NCBI RefSeq assembly: GCF_000236925.1
Contig: NC_016941.1
Location: forward strand, 2,698,786 to 2,762,785
Source: Staphylococcus argenteus
Lineage (GTDB): Bacteria > Bacillota > Bacilli > Staphylococcales > Staphylococcaceae
Reading direction: 5' to 3'
DNA: 64,000 bases
This document shows positions 43,989-53,261 of this stretch, one piece after another; within the stretch, counting starts at the first letter, position 1, and every line of letters starts with the position of its first letter. A program made the position numbers and the translations under genes. The notes beneath the pieces are model-generated. The model searched no databases and was not told the origin of the DNA. It saw nothing but the letters and a program-made list of their open reading frames with translations.

Positions 43989-44756
43989 TTAGTCTTCTTT
44001 TTTTAACTTCCTATAATTTACAAATGTATAAATAATAAATGCTATATTTAGAATGATGAGTATACTTACTGAAACTAAATTAAAAGTGTCTGGTTCTTTA
44101 CTAAAGATAGATGCTATCCTTGCTATCAAACTTGGCAATGAAATTACCAACACGATGAGCGCATAAATTTTTTGTTTAATTAAAATACAAGTTCCAATAA
44201 CTAATATTAAAAATGTTATCCCAATAATGAAACTCTGTTTGTCACTTAACTCAAAGAAATGATAGATAGGATATTTTTTAATAATCAAGCCACCAAAAAT
44301 CATCCACAAAAATACGATTATGCCATAAGTCACATTTATTACATATGTTATTTTTTGGTCACCAAATCGAACTAATGTATTGCGTAGAATCAGCATACCA
44401 ATGACAACACCTAAAATAACGATACTAGCAATATAAAGTAAAAATGCAATTGTCACATCAAATGTACCCAAACCTAAAAACCTAGGAATTATAATGACTG
44501 ATAAAATAAAAGCGAAGTATAAAGTAATATATTTGTACAAACCGGTAGTAAGGCTTATCTCAGGTGATAACTGATCAGCCATTGACTTAATTGGTGTATT
44601 AATAATTGAACTTGTATCTTCGTTATTTTTTTCAGCCATAGTTAAATGATCTTCGAGCTCTTCCAATAACTCTTCTACTTCTGCTTCAGTCTTACCTCTA
44701 AATAACAGTTCAACACGTAATTTTTCCAAAAAATCTTGAGACTGTTTACTTAACAT
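43989..44756 (-). CDS. HAAS-domain membrane protein paired with a PadR regulator
   Basis: A 255-aa protein. Start at 44756 (MLSKQSQDFL), with GGAGGGG 6 nt upstream. An N-terminal helical HAAS-like domain (about 1-70, EAEVEELLEELEDHL) is followed by six or seven TM helices. Such proteins are commonly encoded right after PadR-type repressors and may relay signals or form a self-assembling membrane unit. It overlaps the padR stop. Function unknown. Confidence 0.75.
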   Translation of the reverse strand: MLSKQSQDFLEKLRVELLFRGKTEAEVEELLEELEDHLTMAEKNNEDTSSIINTPIKSMADQLSPEISLTTGLYKYITLYFAFILSVIIIPRFLGLGTFDVTIAFLLYIASIVILGVVIGMLILRNTLVRFGDQKITYVINVTYGIIVFLWMIFGGLIIKKYPIYHFFELSDKQSFIIGITFLILVIGTCILIKQKIYALIVLVISLPSLIARIASIFSKEPDTFNLVSVSILIILNIAFIIYTFVNYRKLKKED

Positions 44757-45084
44757 CGTTTTCCCCTCCAAACAAGTTAATCATCCCTTTATTCAAAGCT
44801 TGCCATTTTGATTTAAATACTTTTAGTTCCTTTAAACCTGAATCGGTAATCGTATAGTATTTTCGCCTTGGGCCACCATTACTAGATTTTTTTATAGTCG
44901 TATCAACGTATCCTTTTTTGTTTAAACGCATTAAAACTGGATAAATACTACCCTCGCTTATCTCTGGAAACTCTTGATCTTTGAGTTTCGTCATAATTTC
45001 ATATCCATAAGTTTCACCTTGTGCAATGAGACCTAATATCGCGCCGTCTAAGAGACCTTTCATAATTTGATTAGAAACTGACAT
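44746..45084 (-). CDS. PadR-family transcriptional repressor
   Basis: A 112-aa winged-helix PadR protein. Start at 45084 (MSVSNQIMKGLLDG) 8 nt from AGG; earlier GTG and ATG starts are poorly spaced. Motifs ILGLIAQGETYGYEIMTKL and EGSIYPVLMRLNKKG are typical. It is the first gene of the pair with the HAAS protein and divergent from the DinB-like gene, whose promoter it may also control. Confidence 0.88.
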   Translation of the reverse strand: MSVSNQIMKGLLDGAILGLIAQGETYGYEIMTKLKDQEFPEISEGSIYPVLMRLNKKGYVDTTIKKSSNGGPRRKYYTITDSGLKELKVFKSKWQALNKGMINLFGGENDVK

Positions 45085-45163
45085 TTTCATCACCTACTAT
45101 CTTGCATAATAAGTTAGTTGCGAATATTTCCCTGCTATGACTAACAACTTTGTTAATAGGGTA

Positions 45164-45179
45164 ATACTTACGGAAGTAT
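45164..45179. promoter_or_regulatory. inverted repeat, possible PadR operator
   Basis: ATACTT-ACGG-AAGTAT is a perfect 6+4+6 inverted repeat in the divergent spacer between padR and the DinB-like gene, 28 bp before the latter. PadR proteins often bind such sites. Regulation is inferred. Confidence 0.4.
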
Positions 45180-45206
45180 GTTTTATTTATGGAGGAGGAA
45201 TTAATA

Positions 45207-45671
45207 ATGACTACAAAAACGGTATTTGATGTCATTGATATGGGTTTAGGATATTTAGTAAATGTGTATGATACTTGGAAAGTTGACAAGGTACTTGATG
45301 ATTATCATAAGCCTTTTGCGAATACAATTCATTGGCAATTTGGGCATGTATTAACTATTTTCGAATCGGCATTAGCTGTTGCTGGCAAAGAGAATATTGA
45401 TTTGAATATTTATAGACCTTTATTTGGAAACGGTTCGTCCCCAACTGAATGGAAAGATGAAGTACCTAGTATTGAAACAATTTTAGAAGGGCTTCAAACA
45501 TTACCTGAACGTGCACGAAAACTAACTGAAGATGATTTAGCAATTGAATTGCAACAGCCGATTGCCGGATGTAAAACTTTAGAAGAGTTATTAGTATTAA
45601 ATGCCATTCACATCCCACTTCATGCTGGTAAAATTGAGGAAATGTCTCGTGTATTAAAAAGTTTTAAATAA
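45207..45671 (+). CDS. DinB-like / metal-binding four-helix protein
   Basis: A 154-aa DinB/YfiT-like four-helix bundle protein. The start at 45207 is preceded by GGAGGAGG. The histidines of HWQFGH (about residue 46) and HIPLHAGKI (about 138) are the likely metal ligands. Some relatives act as thiol S-transferases; the role here is unknown. Divergent from padR. Confidence 0.82.
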   Translation: MTTKTVFDVIDMGLGYLVNVYDTWKVDKVLDDYHKPFANTIHWQFGHVLTIFESALAVAGKENIDLNIYRPLFGNGSSPTEWKDEVPSIETILEGLQTLPERARKLTEDDLAIELQQPIAGCKTLEELLVLNAIHIPLHAGKIEEMSRVLKSFK

Positions 45672-45684
45672 AGACAAGCTAGTT

Positions 45685-45716
45685 AACCGTTAACAACACG
45701 TTAACGGATTTTTTTG
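45685..45716 (+). terminator. terminator after the DinB-like gene
   Basis: CCGTTAAC (45687-45694) pairs perfectly with GTTAACGG (45700-45707), followed by a run of seven T. Confidence 0.9.
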
Positions 45717-45905
45717 ATTAAAAAGGCCACTCTTCTAAGTTTAATAAACATCAATTTTACCTTCTATACACCGCTTCCCAATTAATCATTTATATTTATA
45801 CTTCATTAATTGATTTTATATTTAATTATTACTGTACATCTTTTGCAGTTAGCATTATTCTTAAAGTGAAATATGTATAAAACATAGAAAGAAGGACGTT
45901 TTAAC

Positions 45906-47324
45906 ATGGAAAATACGGTTAAATATCGTAAGTTTGTACTCCCGATTATCGTAGGTCTCCTTATTTGGGCACTTACACCTTTTAAACCGGAAGCTGTTGA
46001 TCCGACAGCATGGTATATGTTCGCAATATTTGTGGCTACAATTATCGCTTGTATTACACAACCGATGTCAATTGGAGCTGTCTCTATAATTGGTTTTACA
46101 GTCATGGTACTCGTTGGTATTGTTGACATGAAAACTGCTGTTGCTGGTTTTGGTAATAATAGCATTTGGTTAATTGCAATGGCATTTTTCATTTCTAGAG
46201 GATTTGTGAAAACAGGTCTCGGACGACGTATCGCACTTCATTTCGTCAAATTATTTGGTAAAAAAACATTAGGTTTAGCATATTCTATCGTAGGTGTGGA
46301 TTTGATTTTAGCACCGGCAACTCCAAGTAATACTGCGCGTGCGGGAGGTATCATGTTCCCGATTATCAAATCACTTTCTGAATCATTTGGCTCAAAACCT
46401 AAAGATGATTCATCGCGTAAAATGGGTGCCTTTTTAATCTTCACAGAATTTCAAGGTAACTTAATTACAGCAGCAATGTTTTTAACTGCAATGGCGGGTA
46501 ACCCACTTGCACAAAACTTAGCATCTAGCACGTCAAATATTCATATTACATGGATGAATTGGTTCCTAGCTGCTTTAGTTCCTGGACTTGTTTCTTTAAT
46601 TGTTGTACCTTTTATCATTTATAAAATTTATCCACCAACTGTTAAAGAAACACCTAATGCTAAAAGTTGGGCTGAAAATGAATTAACGGTTATGGGTAAA
46701 ATTTCTTTAGCTGAAAAATTTATGATTGGTATATTTGTCGTAGCCCTAACACTATGGATTGTTGGCAGTTTCATTCACATTGATGCAACTTTAACAGCAT
46801 TTATTGCTTTAGCATTATTATTATTAACTGGTGTGTTAACTTGGCAAGATATTTTAAATGAAACAGGTGCTTGGAACACATTAGTTTGGTTCTCAGTATT
46901 AGTATTAATGGCAGACCAATTAAATAAGCTTGGATTTATTCCTTGGTTAAGTAAATCTATTGCTACAAGTCTTGGTGGTTTAAGCTGGCCTATCGTGCTT
47001 GTCATTTTAATACTGTTCTACTTCTATTCACATTATTTATTCGCAAGTGCCACTGCACATATTAGTGCTATGTATGCAGCATTATTAGGCGTTGCAATTG
47101 CAGCTGGTGCACCACCATTATTTAGTGCATTAATGTTAGGGTTCTTCGGTAACTTATTAGCTTCTACAACGCACTATAGTAGTGGTCCAGCGCCGATTCT
47201 ATTCTCTTCAGGTTACGTGACACAAAAACGTTGGTGGACAATGAACTTAATACTAGGGTTCGTCTACTTTATTATCTGGATTGGTTTAGGATCACTTTGG
47301 ATGAAAGTCATTGGTATATTTTAA
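45906..47324 (+). CDS. DASS-family anion transporter (2-oxoglutarate/malate type)
   Basis: A 472-aa integral membrane protein with about 12 TM helices. The DASS signature near TPSNTARAGGI (about residues 138-148) and a second repeat ASTTHYSSGPAP near residue 420 are the two SNT/TxxSG-type ion and substrate sites. It resembles plant-type 2-oxoglutarate/malate translocators more than the S. aureus SdcS symporter. A dicarboxylate or citrate is the likely substrate. Own terminator follows. Confidence 0.88.
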   Translation: MENTVKYRKFVLPIIVGLLIWALTPFKPEAVDPTAWYMFAIFVATIIACITQPMSIGAVSIIGFTVMVLVGIVDMKTAVAGFGNNSIWLIAMAFFISRGFVKTGLGRRIALHFVKLFGKKTLGLAYSIVGVDLILAPATPSNTARAGGIMFPIIKSLSESFGSKPKDDSSRKMGAFLIFTEFQGNLITAAMFLTAMAGNPLAQNLASSTSNIHITWMNWFLAALVPGLVSLIVVPFIIYKIYPPTVKETPNAKSWAENELTVMGKISLAEKFMIGIFVVALTLWIVGSFIHIDATLTAFIALALLLLTGVLTWQDILNETGAWNTLVWFSVLVLMADQLNKLGFIPWLSKSIATSLGGLSWPIVLVILILFYFYSHYLFASATAHISAMYAALLGVAIAAGAPPLFSALMLGFFGNLLASTTHYSSGPAPILFSSGYVTQKRWWTMNLILGFVYFIIWIGLGSLWMKVIGIF

Positions 47325-47338
47325 TATAGTGTATTTTG

Positions 47339-47371
47339 TCGCTCTAATCGTGTCGATTAGGGCGCTTTTTT
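47339..47371 (+). terminator. terminator after the DASS transporter
   Basis: CGCTCTAATCG (47340-47350) pairs with CGATTAGGGCG (47354-47364) with one G-U pair, then TTTTTT. Confidence 0.9.
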
Positions 47372-47653
47372 AATTAAGAGCTACAATACGCTATTTTAAG
47401 AAAATATATACTATATCAAAAGTAAGTATCTTCTCTTAAAAACTTTATTCTCATAAAGAAAACACTTTCGTTCGAATTCAATACAATGATAAATTCAACA
47501 AAAGTGTTTTATGCTTACTTAAATTTTATTTACTTTTCAGTCTCATATTTTATGCACATGTCACTGTTACTGCACACATACCTCAGTCTAACCCTAACGT
47601 TATCTTAAGGTCCTTCAAACATATTTGAACATGCAGTACATGTAGACTAAATA
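47372..47653. other. convergent intergenic region with a second hairpin
   Basis: AAAACACTTT (47459-47468) pairs with AAAGTGTTTT (47501-47510) and could end the rarD-like transcript coming from the right. No gene seen. Confidence 0.5.
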
Positions 47654-48562
47654 TTACAGCGTTTTTGCTACCGGATTTTTCTTCAACTTAATATATTGAG
47701 AAATGCTGTATAACACAATACCTATCCAAATAAATACAAAAGTAATTAATTGATGTATATTAAAAGGCTCTTTGAATACAAAGATACCAAGCACAAACAT
47801 AATTGTTGGTCCTACATATTGAATAAATCCAATCAATGAAAGAGGTATACGTTTTGCACCGGCTGAGAATAGGATAAGTGGTACTGCCGTAATCGCACCG
47901 GAGAATAACAACCAAAATGATGACATGTTAAACCCGAACGACATCTGATGTTGTTGCCATAAATAAATGACATATATAATGCCGGCTGGTGCGGTAACAA
48001 TACACTCAATGGTAATACTACTGATAGCATCTATATGTACTACTTTTTTCAATAAACCGTATGTTCCAAAAGATAGCGCCAAGATAATAGATACTATTGG
48101 AAACTCGCCTATTTTAATTGTCATATATAATACGCCGATGAATGCGAAGAAAATGGCTAACCATTCAAATTTATTAAATCTTTCTTTTAAAAAGATCAGT
48201 GCGAGTAAAATGCTGACAAGTGGATTAATATAATATCCTAAACTTGATTGTAAGACATGTCCATTTGTTACTGCCCATATAAAGGTTCCCCAGTTCAACG
48301 TAATGACATAGCCTGCTACAACGATAGCTAATAGTTGAATAGGTTTGGCTAACAATTGATTCACATCTCTTTGAAAAGCGTGCCGTTGCTTCTTACCTAC
48401 AGCTAATATAAAAATCATAAATATTACTGAAAATATAATTCGAAACGCTAAAATTTCAAAAGCACCTATCGTATCAATAAATTGCCAGTATATAGGCAAT
48501 ATTCCCCAAAGAACATAGGCACTTAGTGCTAAAAATATGCTCTTTTTGTATTCTGTATTCAT
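47654..48562 (-). CDS. rarD: RarD-like EamA/DMT-superfamily transporter
   Basis: A 302-aa membrane protein of 10 TM helices, in two EamA repeats. Start at 48562 (MNTEYKKS), 7 nt after AAGGAGG; an ATG 6 nt earlier is too close. The YVLWGILPIYWQ opening is characteristic of RarD. Substrate unknown (chloramphenicol sensitivity was the phenotype in other bacteria). Confidence 0.9.
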   Translation of the reverse strand: MNTEYKKSIFLALSAYVLWGILPIYWQFIDTIGAFEILAFRIIFSVIFMIFILAVGKKQRHAFQRDVNQLLAKPIQLLAIVVAGYVITLNWGTFIWAVTNGHVLQSSLGYYINPLVSILLALIFLKERFNKFEWLAIFFAFIGVLYMTIKIGEFPIVSIILALSFGTYGLLKKVVHIDAISSITIECIVTAPAGIIYVIYLWQQHQMSFGFNMSSFWLLFSGAITAVPLILFSAGAKRIPLSLIGFIQYVGPTIMFVLGIFVFKEPFNIHQLITFVFIWIGIVLYSISQYIKLKKNPVAKTL

Positions 48563-48785
48563 CAACATACCTCCTTACTTTCCCAATTGTTAATTTACTG
48601 CATCGCTCATTTGTTTAAGCTAATATATCGATTTTACTAATAAAATTTAGATAAAGATATGATTTTGTTTATGTTTTTCACATTCATTCGCCATCAAACA
48701 ATAAATATTAATTTTATAAATAAATCAGTTTAAATTTGGGTATACCTTGGGAAAGACAACCATAAAACATAAAGGATGGGTACAT

Positions 48786-49361
48786 ATGAATTTACCTAAA
48801 ATTGGAAAGCCTGCAACTCGCGCATTAAATGCGCAAGGTATTCATACATTAGAAACAGCCTCACAACATACAAAGTCATTTTTATCAGGTTTACATGGCG
48901 TTGGTCCTAAAGCTATATCAATTTTGGAACAAGCTTTAAGTGAGCATAATCTGCATTTTAAACAAGAAAGTAACCACGTATTACCATTTTCATTGACTGG
49001 TGATGTGTCATGTAGTCATGCACCTAAGCGTCAACAAATGATTGATTTTATTGTCGCTACAGCCACACTAGATATAGAATTGTTACGATCACTCGTTACA
49101 CCCCAATTTATTTGGTCTGTCCCCGGTCATTTTGATATCCATGGCCCACAAATATTAATTCAAGAACTTTCCGAACATCAAGATCATATCGAATCTATCA
49201 ATATTCAATCTATTATCACACATGGTCATTTAGGCGCCTTACATGGTACTCAAATTTTAAAAAATGGAACACAAATTCATTTTGCTGACTTTTTCGAATT
49301 TGAAAATCATAAAAAAGACGCCAAAGTGAGTAAATTGACATCTTATATTGTCATTGATTAA
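48786..49361 (+). CDS. HhH domain fused to an NTF2/SnoaL-like domain
   Basis: A 191-aa protein from ATG 48786. Residues 1-50 (LPKIGKPATRALNAQGIHTLE, with GLHGVGPKAISILEQAL) form a pair of helix-hairpin-helix motifs like RNA polymerase alpha-CTD or small DNA-binding HhH proteins. Residues about 80-190 look like an NTF2/SnoaL cone fold (FIWSVPGHFDIHGPQ). The combination suggests DNA or protein binding with a ligand-binding or enzymatic pocket. No catalytic residues were identified. Confidence 0.7.
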   Translation: MNLPKIGKPATRALNAQGIHTLETASQHTKSFLSGLHGVGPKAISILEQALSEHNLHFKQESNHVLPFSLTGDVSCSHAPKRQQMIDFIVATATLDIELLRSLVTPQFIWSVPGHFDIHGPQILIQELSEHQDHIESINIQSIITHGHLGALHGTQILKNGTQIHFADFFEFENHKKDAKVSKLTSYIVID

Positions 49362-49529
49362 TATTGCAAACTCGAATATAAATGTATAAAAAACTTTTAT
49401 AATTACATGTATATTTTTATATAATAAAGAATTTTGTATAACATTTTTGTCATATCAGTATTTTTTATTAGAGTGATTGTTGTATTTGCAGTATGATTAA
49501 TTATCATATTGTGAAAGAAGGCTATTATT

Positions 49530-50546
49530 TTGACTGTTTTTAAGAATCAGCGTTTAAGCTGGTTACCATACATAACTATTGTTATTTTGTTACATGTTAT
49601 TGGGTTTAGTTTTCTATGGATTGCTGGAAAAGATCATCATATTCTATTTGGAATGGGAATTCTTGCATATACATTAGGATTACGTCACGCGTTTGATGCC
49701 GATCACATTGCTGCAATAGACAATACTGTACGTAAATTATTGCAACAACGTAAAGATCCATCTGGCGTAGGATTCTACTTCTCAATTGGACATTCATCTG
49801 TGGTATTTTTAATGGCGGTATTTTTAGGGGTATCTGTAAAATGGGCTAAAGATGAATTACCGCATTTCCAAGATATCGGTGGGACAATTGGTACACTCGT
49901 ATCTGGATTCTTTTTAGTGCTTATAGGTGTATTAAATCTAATCATTTTAATCTCATTGATTAAATTATTTGCCAAATTACGTCGCGAACATGTTGAAGAA
50001 GCAGAAGTCGATGAATTACTTGAATCTAGAGGGTTTGTTTCTCGATTTGTCGGTCCTTACTTCAAATTAATTACACGTAGTTGGCATGTATTACCACTTG
50101 GATTTTTATTTGGACTTGGTTTTGATACAGCTAGTGAAATTGCCTTACTTGCCCTTTCTTCAGGTGCATCACAACAAGCAATTTCATTTATCGGCATTTT
50201 ATCTTTACCTATTCTGTTTGCATCTGGTATGAGTTTATTAGACACTTTAGATGGTGTCGTAATGAAATATGCTTATAATTGGGCGTTCTTCAATCCAATT
50301 CGCAAAATTTATTACAATATTACAATTACTGCGATATCTGTCATAGCTGCGTTAGTTATCGGGATGATTGAATTACTACAAATCCTTGCTGACAAATTGG
50401 ATTTACATGGTACTTTTTGGTCATTCGTTAGTTCAATCGAATTTGATAACTTAGGTTATATCTTAGTCGCATTATTTTTAATTACATGGCTAATTTCAAG
50501 TTTGATTTGGAAATTTGGTCGTATCGAGCGTAAATGGGCTAAGTAA
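49530..50546 (+). CDS. nixA: NiCoT family nickel/cobalt transporter (NixA)
   Basis: A 338-aa permease of the HoxN/HupN/NixA family with eight TM helices. TTG start 8 nt after AGAAGG. The signature RHAFDADHIAAIDN (52-65) holds the metal-selecting His53 and the DH pair; LGFDTASEIALL is the second signature. It supplies nickel, for example for urease. Confidence 0.92.
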   Translation: MTVFKNQRLSWLPYITIVILLHVIGFSFLWIAGKDHHILFGMGILAYTLGLRHAFDADHIAAIDNTVRKLLQQRKDPSGVGFYFSIGHSSVVFLMAVFLGVSVKWAKDELPHFQDIGGTIGTLVSGFFLVLIGVLNLIILISLIKLFAKLRREHVEEAEVDELLESRGFVSRFVGPYFKLITRSWHVLPLGFLFGLGFDTASEIALLALSSGASQQAISFIGILSLPILFASGMSLLDTLDGVVMKYAYNWAFFNPIRKIYYNITITAISVIAALVIGMIELLQILADKLDLHGTFWSFVSSIEFDNLGYILVALFLITWLISSLIWKFGRIERKWAK

Positions 50547-50612
50547 AACAGACTATCTTGTAATTAATGTTACTTTGTAAGTATTTAGACAGCCAGCACT
50601 ATGACTTTGATA

Positions 50613-50682
50613 TACTACATTCTTAATTGGTGTCCACATCACATTTTTGTTTCGGTCATCATTTAAGAATGTAGTTTTTTAT
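50613..50682 (+). terminator. long-loop terminator after nixA
   Basis: CTACATTCTTAA (50615-50626) pairs perfectly over 12 bp with TTAAGAATGTAG (50663-50674), then TTTTTT. The loop is 36 nt, unusually long for a terminator. Confidence 0.7.
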
Positions 50683-50778
50683 ATTGTAGTTACTTAAGAT
50701 ATAGTGCGTTCTCATTTAAATTTTCTATATTTACGCTTACAATTTACTTGAAGTCTTAAAACAGGAGGCGGTATTGAA

Positions 50779-51585
50779 ATGGATATTGTAAAGTTAGAGA
50801 ATTACTTACAAATTGATTCAAATCGTTATGATGAACCGAGCGTCGAAGCATTAAATGATTATGCGACTCGATTTATGTTAACAGTGCCATTTGAAAATAT
50901 TGACGTACAAAATGGCAAACCAATTTCTGTAGATATTGATGCTCTTTTCAATAAAATTGTTCATGATAAACGTGGTGGCTTTTGCTATGAATTGAACTCT
51001 TTTTTTAAAGCATATTTATTACAAAAAGGATTTAATCCGATGTTAATGTCAGCTACCATTCATACGCCTGGTGGCGGTCGTAGTCTGAACGGTTCACATG
51101 CTTCACTTGTTGTTTCTATAAATGATGAATTCTATGTAACTGATGTTGGCTTTGGAGACTTACCTCTACATGCTATGCCAATTACTTCGTCAGAGCATAC
51201 ACAACCAGTCACAGATATAAACGGCACATTTCGTGCTATTTTTGAAAATGAACATAAGGAGCTATTTTACGTACAAAAATTTGAAAATGATAACTGGAAT
51301 ACAAAGTACGAAGCTGAGTTTAAACCTAAACAAATAGAAGATTTTAATAACAGCATCAAATATAATCAAACCAATCCAGATTCAATTTTTGTTGAACATT
51401 TACTAATTACAATGCCACAATCATTTGGACGCGCCACAATGTCTGAAAATCATTTAACTTTAACAAGAAATAGTACCTTAGAAAAATTTGATGTGACGAA
51501 AGATAACTATAAAGATTTTTTAGCAAAATATTTTGGACTAAATGTAACTATTAATCGTTTTGAAAACAGCGATAGTAAATCATAA
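50779..51585 (+). CDS. arylamine N-acetyltransferase
   Basis: A 268-aa NAT-family acyl-CoA transferase. Catalytic triad: Cys69 in RGGFCYELN, His107 in GSHASLVV, and Asp122 in TDVGFGD. AGGAGG precedes the ATG. Acetylates aromatic amines and hydrazines. Its own terminator follows at 51593. Confidence 0.93.
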   Translation: MDIVKLENYLQIDSNRYDEPSVEALNDYATRFMLTVPFENIDVQNGKPISVDIDALFNKIVHDKRGGFCYELNSFFKAYLLQKGFNPMLMSATIHTPGGGRSLNGSHASLVVSINDEFYVTDVGFGDLPLHAMPITSSEHTQPVTDINGTFRAIFENEHKELFYVQKFENDNWNTKYEAEFKPKQIEDFNNSIKYNQTNPDSIFVEHLLITMPQSFGRATMSENHLTLTRNSTLEKFDVTKDNYKDFLAKYFGLNVTINRFENSDSKS

Positions 51586-51589
51586 AAAT

Positions 51590-51630
51590 GATGGGCGTAA
51601 CTTACAACTTGTAGGTATCGCCCTTTTTAA
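51590..51630 (+). terminator. terminator after the arylamine acetyltransferase
   Basis: GGGCG (51593-51597) pairs with CGCCC (51619-51623), with an inner TACAA/TTGTA pair, then TTTTT. Confidence 0.75.
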
Positions 51631-51649
51631 CGCTTCATAAATATAATAA

Positions 51650-51685
51650 AAAGGATATGGCATTAAACATACCACATCCTTCTTT
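51650..51685 (-). terminator. terminator of the HdeD-like gene
   Basis: GGATATGG (51653-51660) pairs with CCACATCC (51672-51679), one wobble, flanked by A and T runs. It serves the minus-strand gene ending at 51703. Confidence 0.65.
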
Positions 51686-51702
51686 TGAACCGCTTCATTT
51701 TA

Positions 51703-52215
51703 CTAAGCGAGTGCATCTACAACATAAATGACACCTACAAATACAAATGTAATGGCAATCATCGTTGACACAAATACGATACCCATTAGTGGATTAAATA
51801 ATAAAATAATACCGAACAAAATACCTAAAATGTTAAAGATAACTGAAATTAATTTTAAGCTACCGCTACCTGAAAATGTAAATAGTCCTGCAATAGAACT
51901 GAAAATAAACCAGAATGCAAACATATAAATAAAGAATGCTGAACTTGCACCAACATTAAAAATTACAATAAGACCAAAGAGAATATCTACAATTCCCATA
52001 AACAGAATCCAATTTTGGTTACTACCCACTAAAGCTTTGGCTTTTCTACGATAAACAATTTGAATCACACCATTAATTAATACAAATAATCCAATCAACC
52101 ACGTAATCGCATAAAAGTTTTCAATTGGAAATGTAAAAATAACGACTGCCAGCATTAATAACAATACACCCATTATCAAACTAGACCATTTAATACCTTG
52201 ATTTGTTTTTGCCAT
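51703..52215 (-). CDS. HdeD/DUF308 family membrane protein
   Basis: A 170-aa protein with six TM helices in three DUF308 hairpin repeats. Start taken at 52215 (MAKTNQG) after AAAGGA. Similar proteins are linked to acid tolerance in other bacteria; the function here is not established. Divergent from vraD. Confidence 0.82.
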   Translation of the reverse strand: MAKTNQGIKWSSLIMGVLLLMLAVVIFTFPIENFYAITWLIGLFVLINGVIQIVYRRKAKALVGSNQNWILFMGIVDILFGLIVIFNVGASSAFFIYMFAFWFIFSSIAGLFTFSGSGSLKLISVIFNILGILFGIILLFNPLMGIVFVSTMIAITFVFVGVIYVVDALA

Positions 52216-52502
52216 GACAACCATTTCCTTTCAACTAACGTCCTCTTTTAATTTTTTACAAAAAATTTATTATACAATAATGAAATTCCCTTTTTCTAAT
52301 TTTGACAAACATTTCAGCATAATATAAAGCGTTCTAAATGTGTTGAATTTTTATGGAAAATTCCAATTGTTATTACTTAAATTATATATTATGCCACAAA
52401 CTTTCAACTCTGTAAGATTCATTGATTGAATTGTAAGTTTAGATAAAGGCTACTCCTCCAAACATTATTTAAAATAAAATTACATACCAAAGGAGTGAGA
52501 CC
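52216..52502. other. divergent intergenic region upstream of vraD
   Basis: AT-rich control region. In S. aureus vraDE is induced by the BraRS (NsaRS) two-component system in response to bacitracin and nisin, so a BraR site is expected here, but I could not pick one by eye. AAAGGAG precedes vraD. Confidence 0.35.
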
Positions 52503-53261
52503 ATGACAATATTATCAGTTCAACATTTGTCAAAAACGTATGGTAAAAAGCATACATTTCAAGCACTAAAAGACATAAATTTTGATATAGAAAAAGGTGA
52601 ATTCGTTGCAATAATGGGTCCTTCTGGCTCAGGTAAAACTACTTTGTTAAATGTACTGAGTTCAATTGACCAAGTTTCTGAAGGCAGTGTTATTGCTAAT
52701 GGACAAGAACTTAATAAACTTAATCAAAAAGCGCTTGCCAAGTTCCGTAAAGAATCATTAGGATTCATTTTTCAAGATTATAGTATTTTACCGACATTAA
52801 CTGTTAAGGAAAATATAATGTTGCCTTTGTCTGTTCAAAAAATGTCGAAAACAACAATGGAAGAAAATTATAAAACAATCACAACAGCATTAGGTATTTA
52901 TGACCTGGGAAATAAATACCCAAGTGAATTGTCTGGTGGCCAACAACAAAGAACGGCCGCTGCAAGAGCGTTTGTTCACAAACCACAAATCATATTTGCA
53001 GATGAGCCAACAGGCGCACTCGACTCGAAAAGTGCCAACGATTTATTACAACGTTTAGAAGATATGAACAAGTCTTTTGATACAACGATTATTATGGTTA
53101 CACACGATCCCGTAGCAGCAAGTTTTGCAGAGCGTGTCATTATGCTAAAAGATGGACAAATTCATTCACAACTTTATCAGGAAGGACGTTCTAAACAGGC
53201 CTTTTATGAAGACATCGTACATCTTCAATCTGTATTAGGTGGTGTGTCAAATGACATTTAA
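52503..53261 (+). CDS. vraD: VraD, antimicrobial peptide resistance ABC ATPase
   Basis: A 252-aa ABC ATPase of the BceA type. Walker A GPSGSGKTT (about 38-46), signature LSGGQQQR and Walker B IIFADEPTGALDS. Pairs with VraE to resist bacitracin, nisin and other peptide antibiotics. It overlaps vraE by 11 nt. Confidence 0.94.
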   Translation: MTILSVQHLSKTYGKKHTFQALKDINFDIEKGEFVAIMGPSGSGKTTLLNVLSSIDQVSEGSVIANGQELNKLNQKALAKFRKESLGFIFQDYSILPTLTVKENIMLPLSVQKMSKTTMEENYKTITTALGIYDLGNKYPSELSGGQQQRTAAARAFVHKPQIIFADEPTGALDSKSANDLLQRLEDMNKSFDTTIIMVTHDPVAASFAERVIMLKDGQIHSQLYQEGRSKQAFYEDIVHLQSVLGGVSNDI

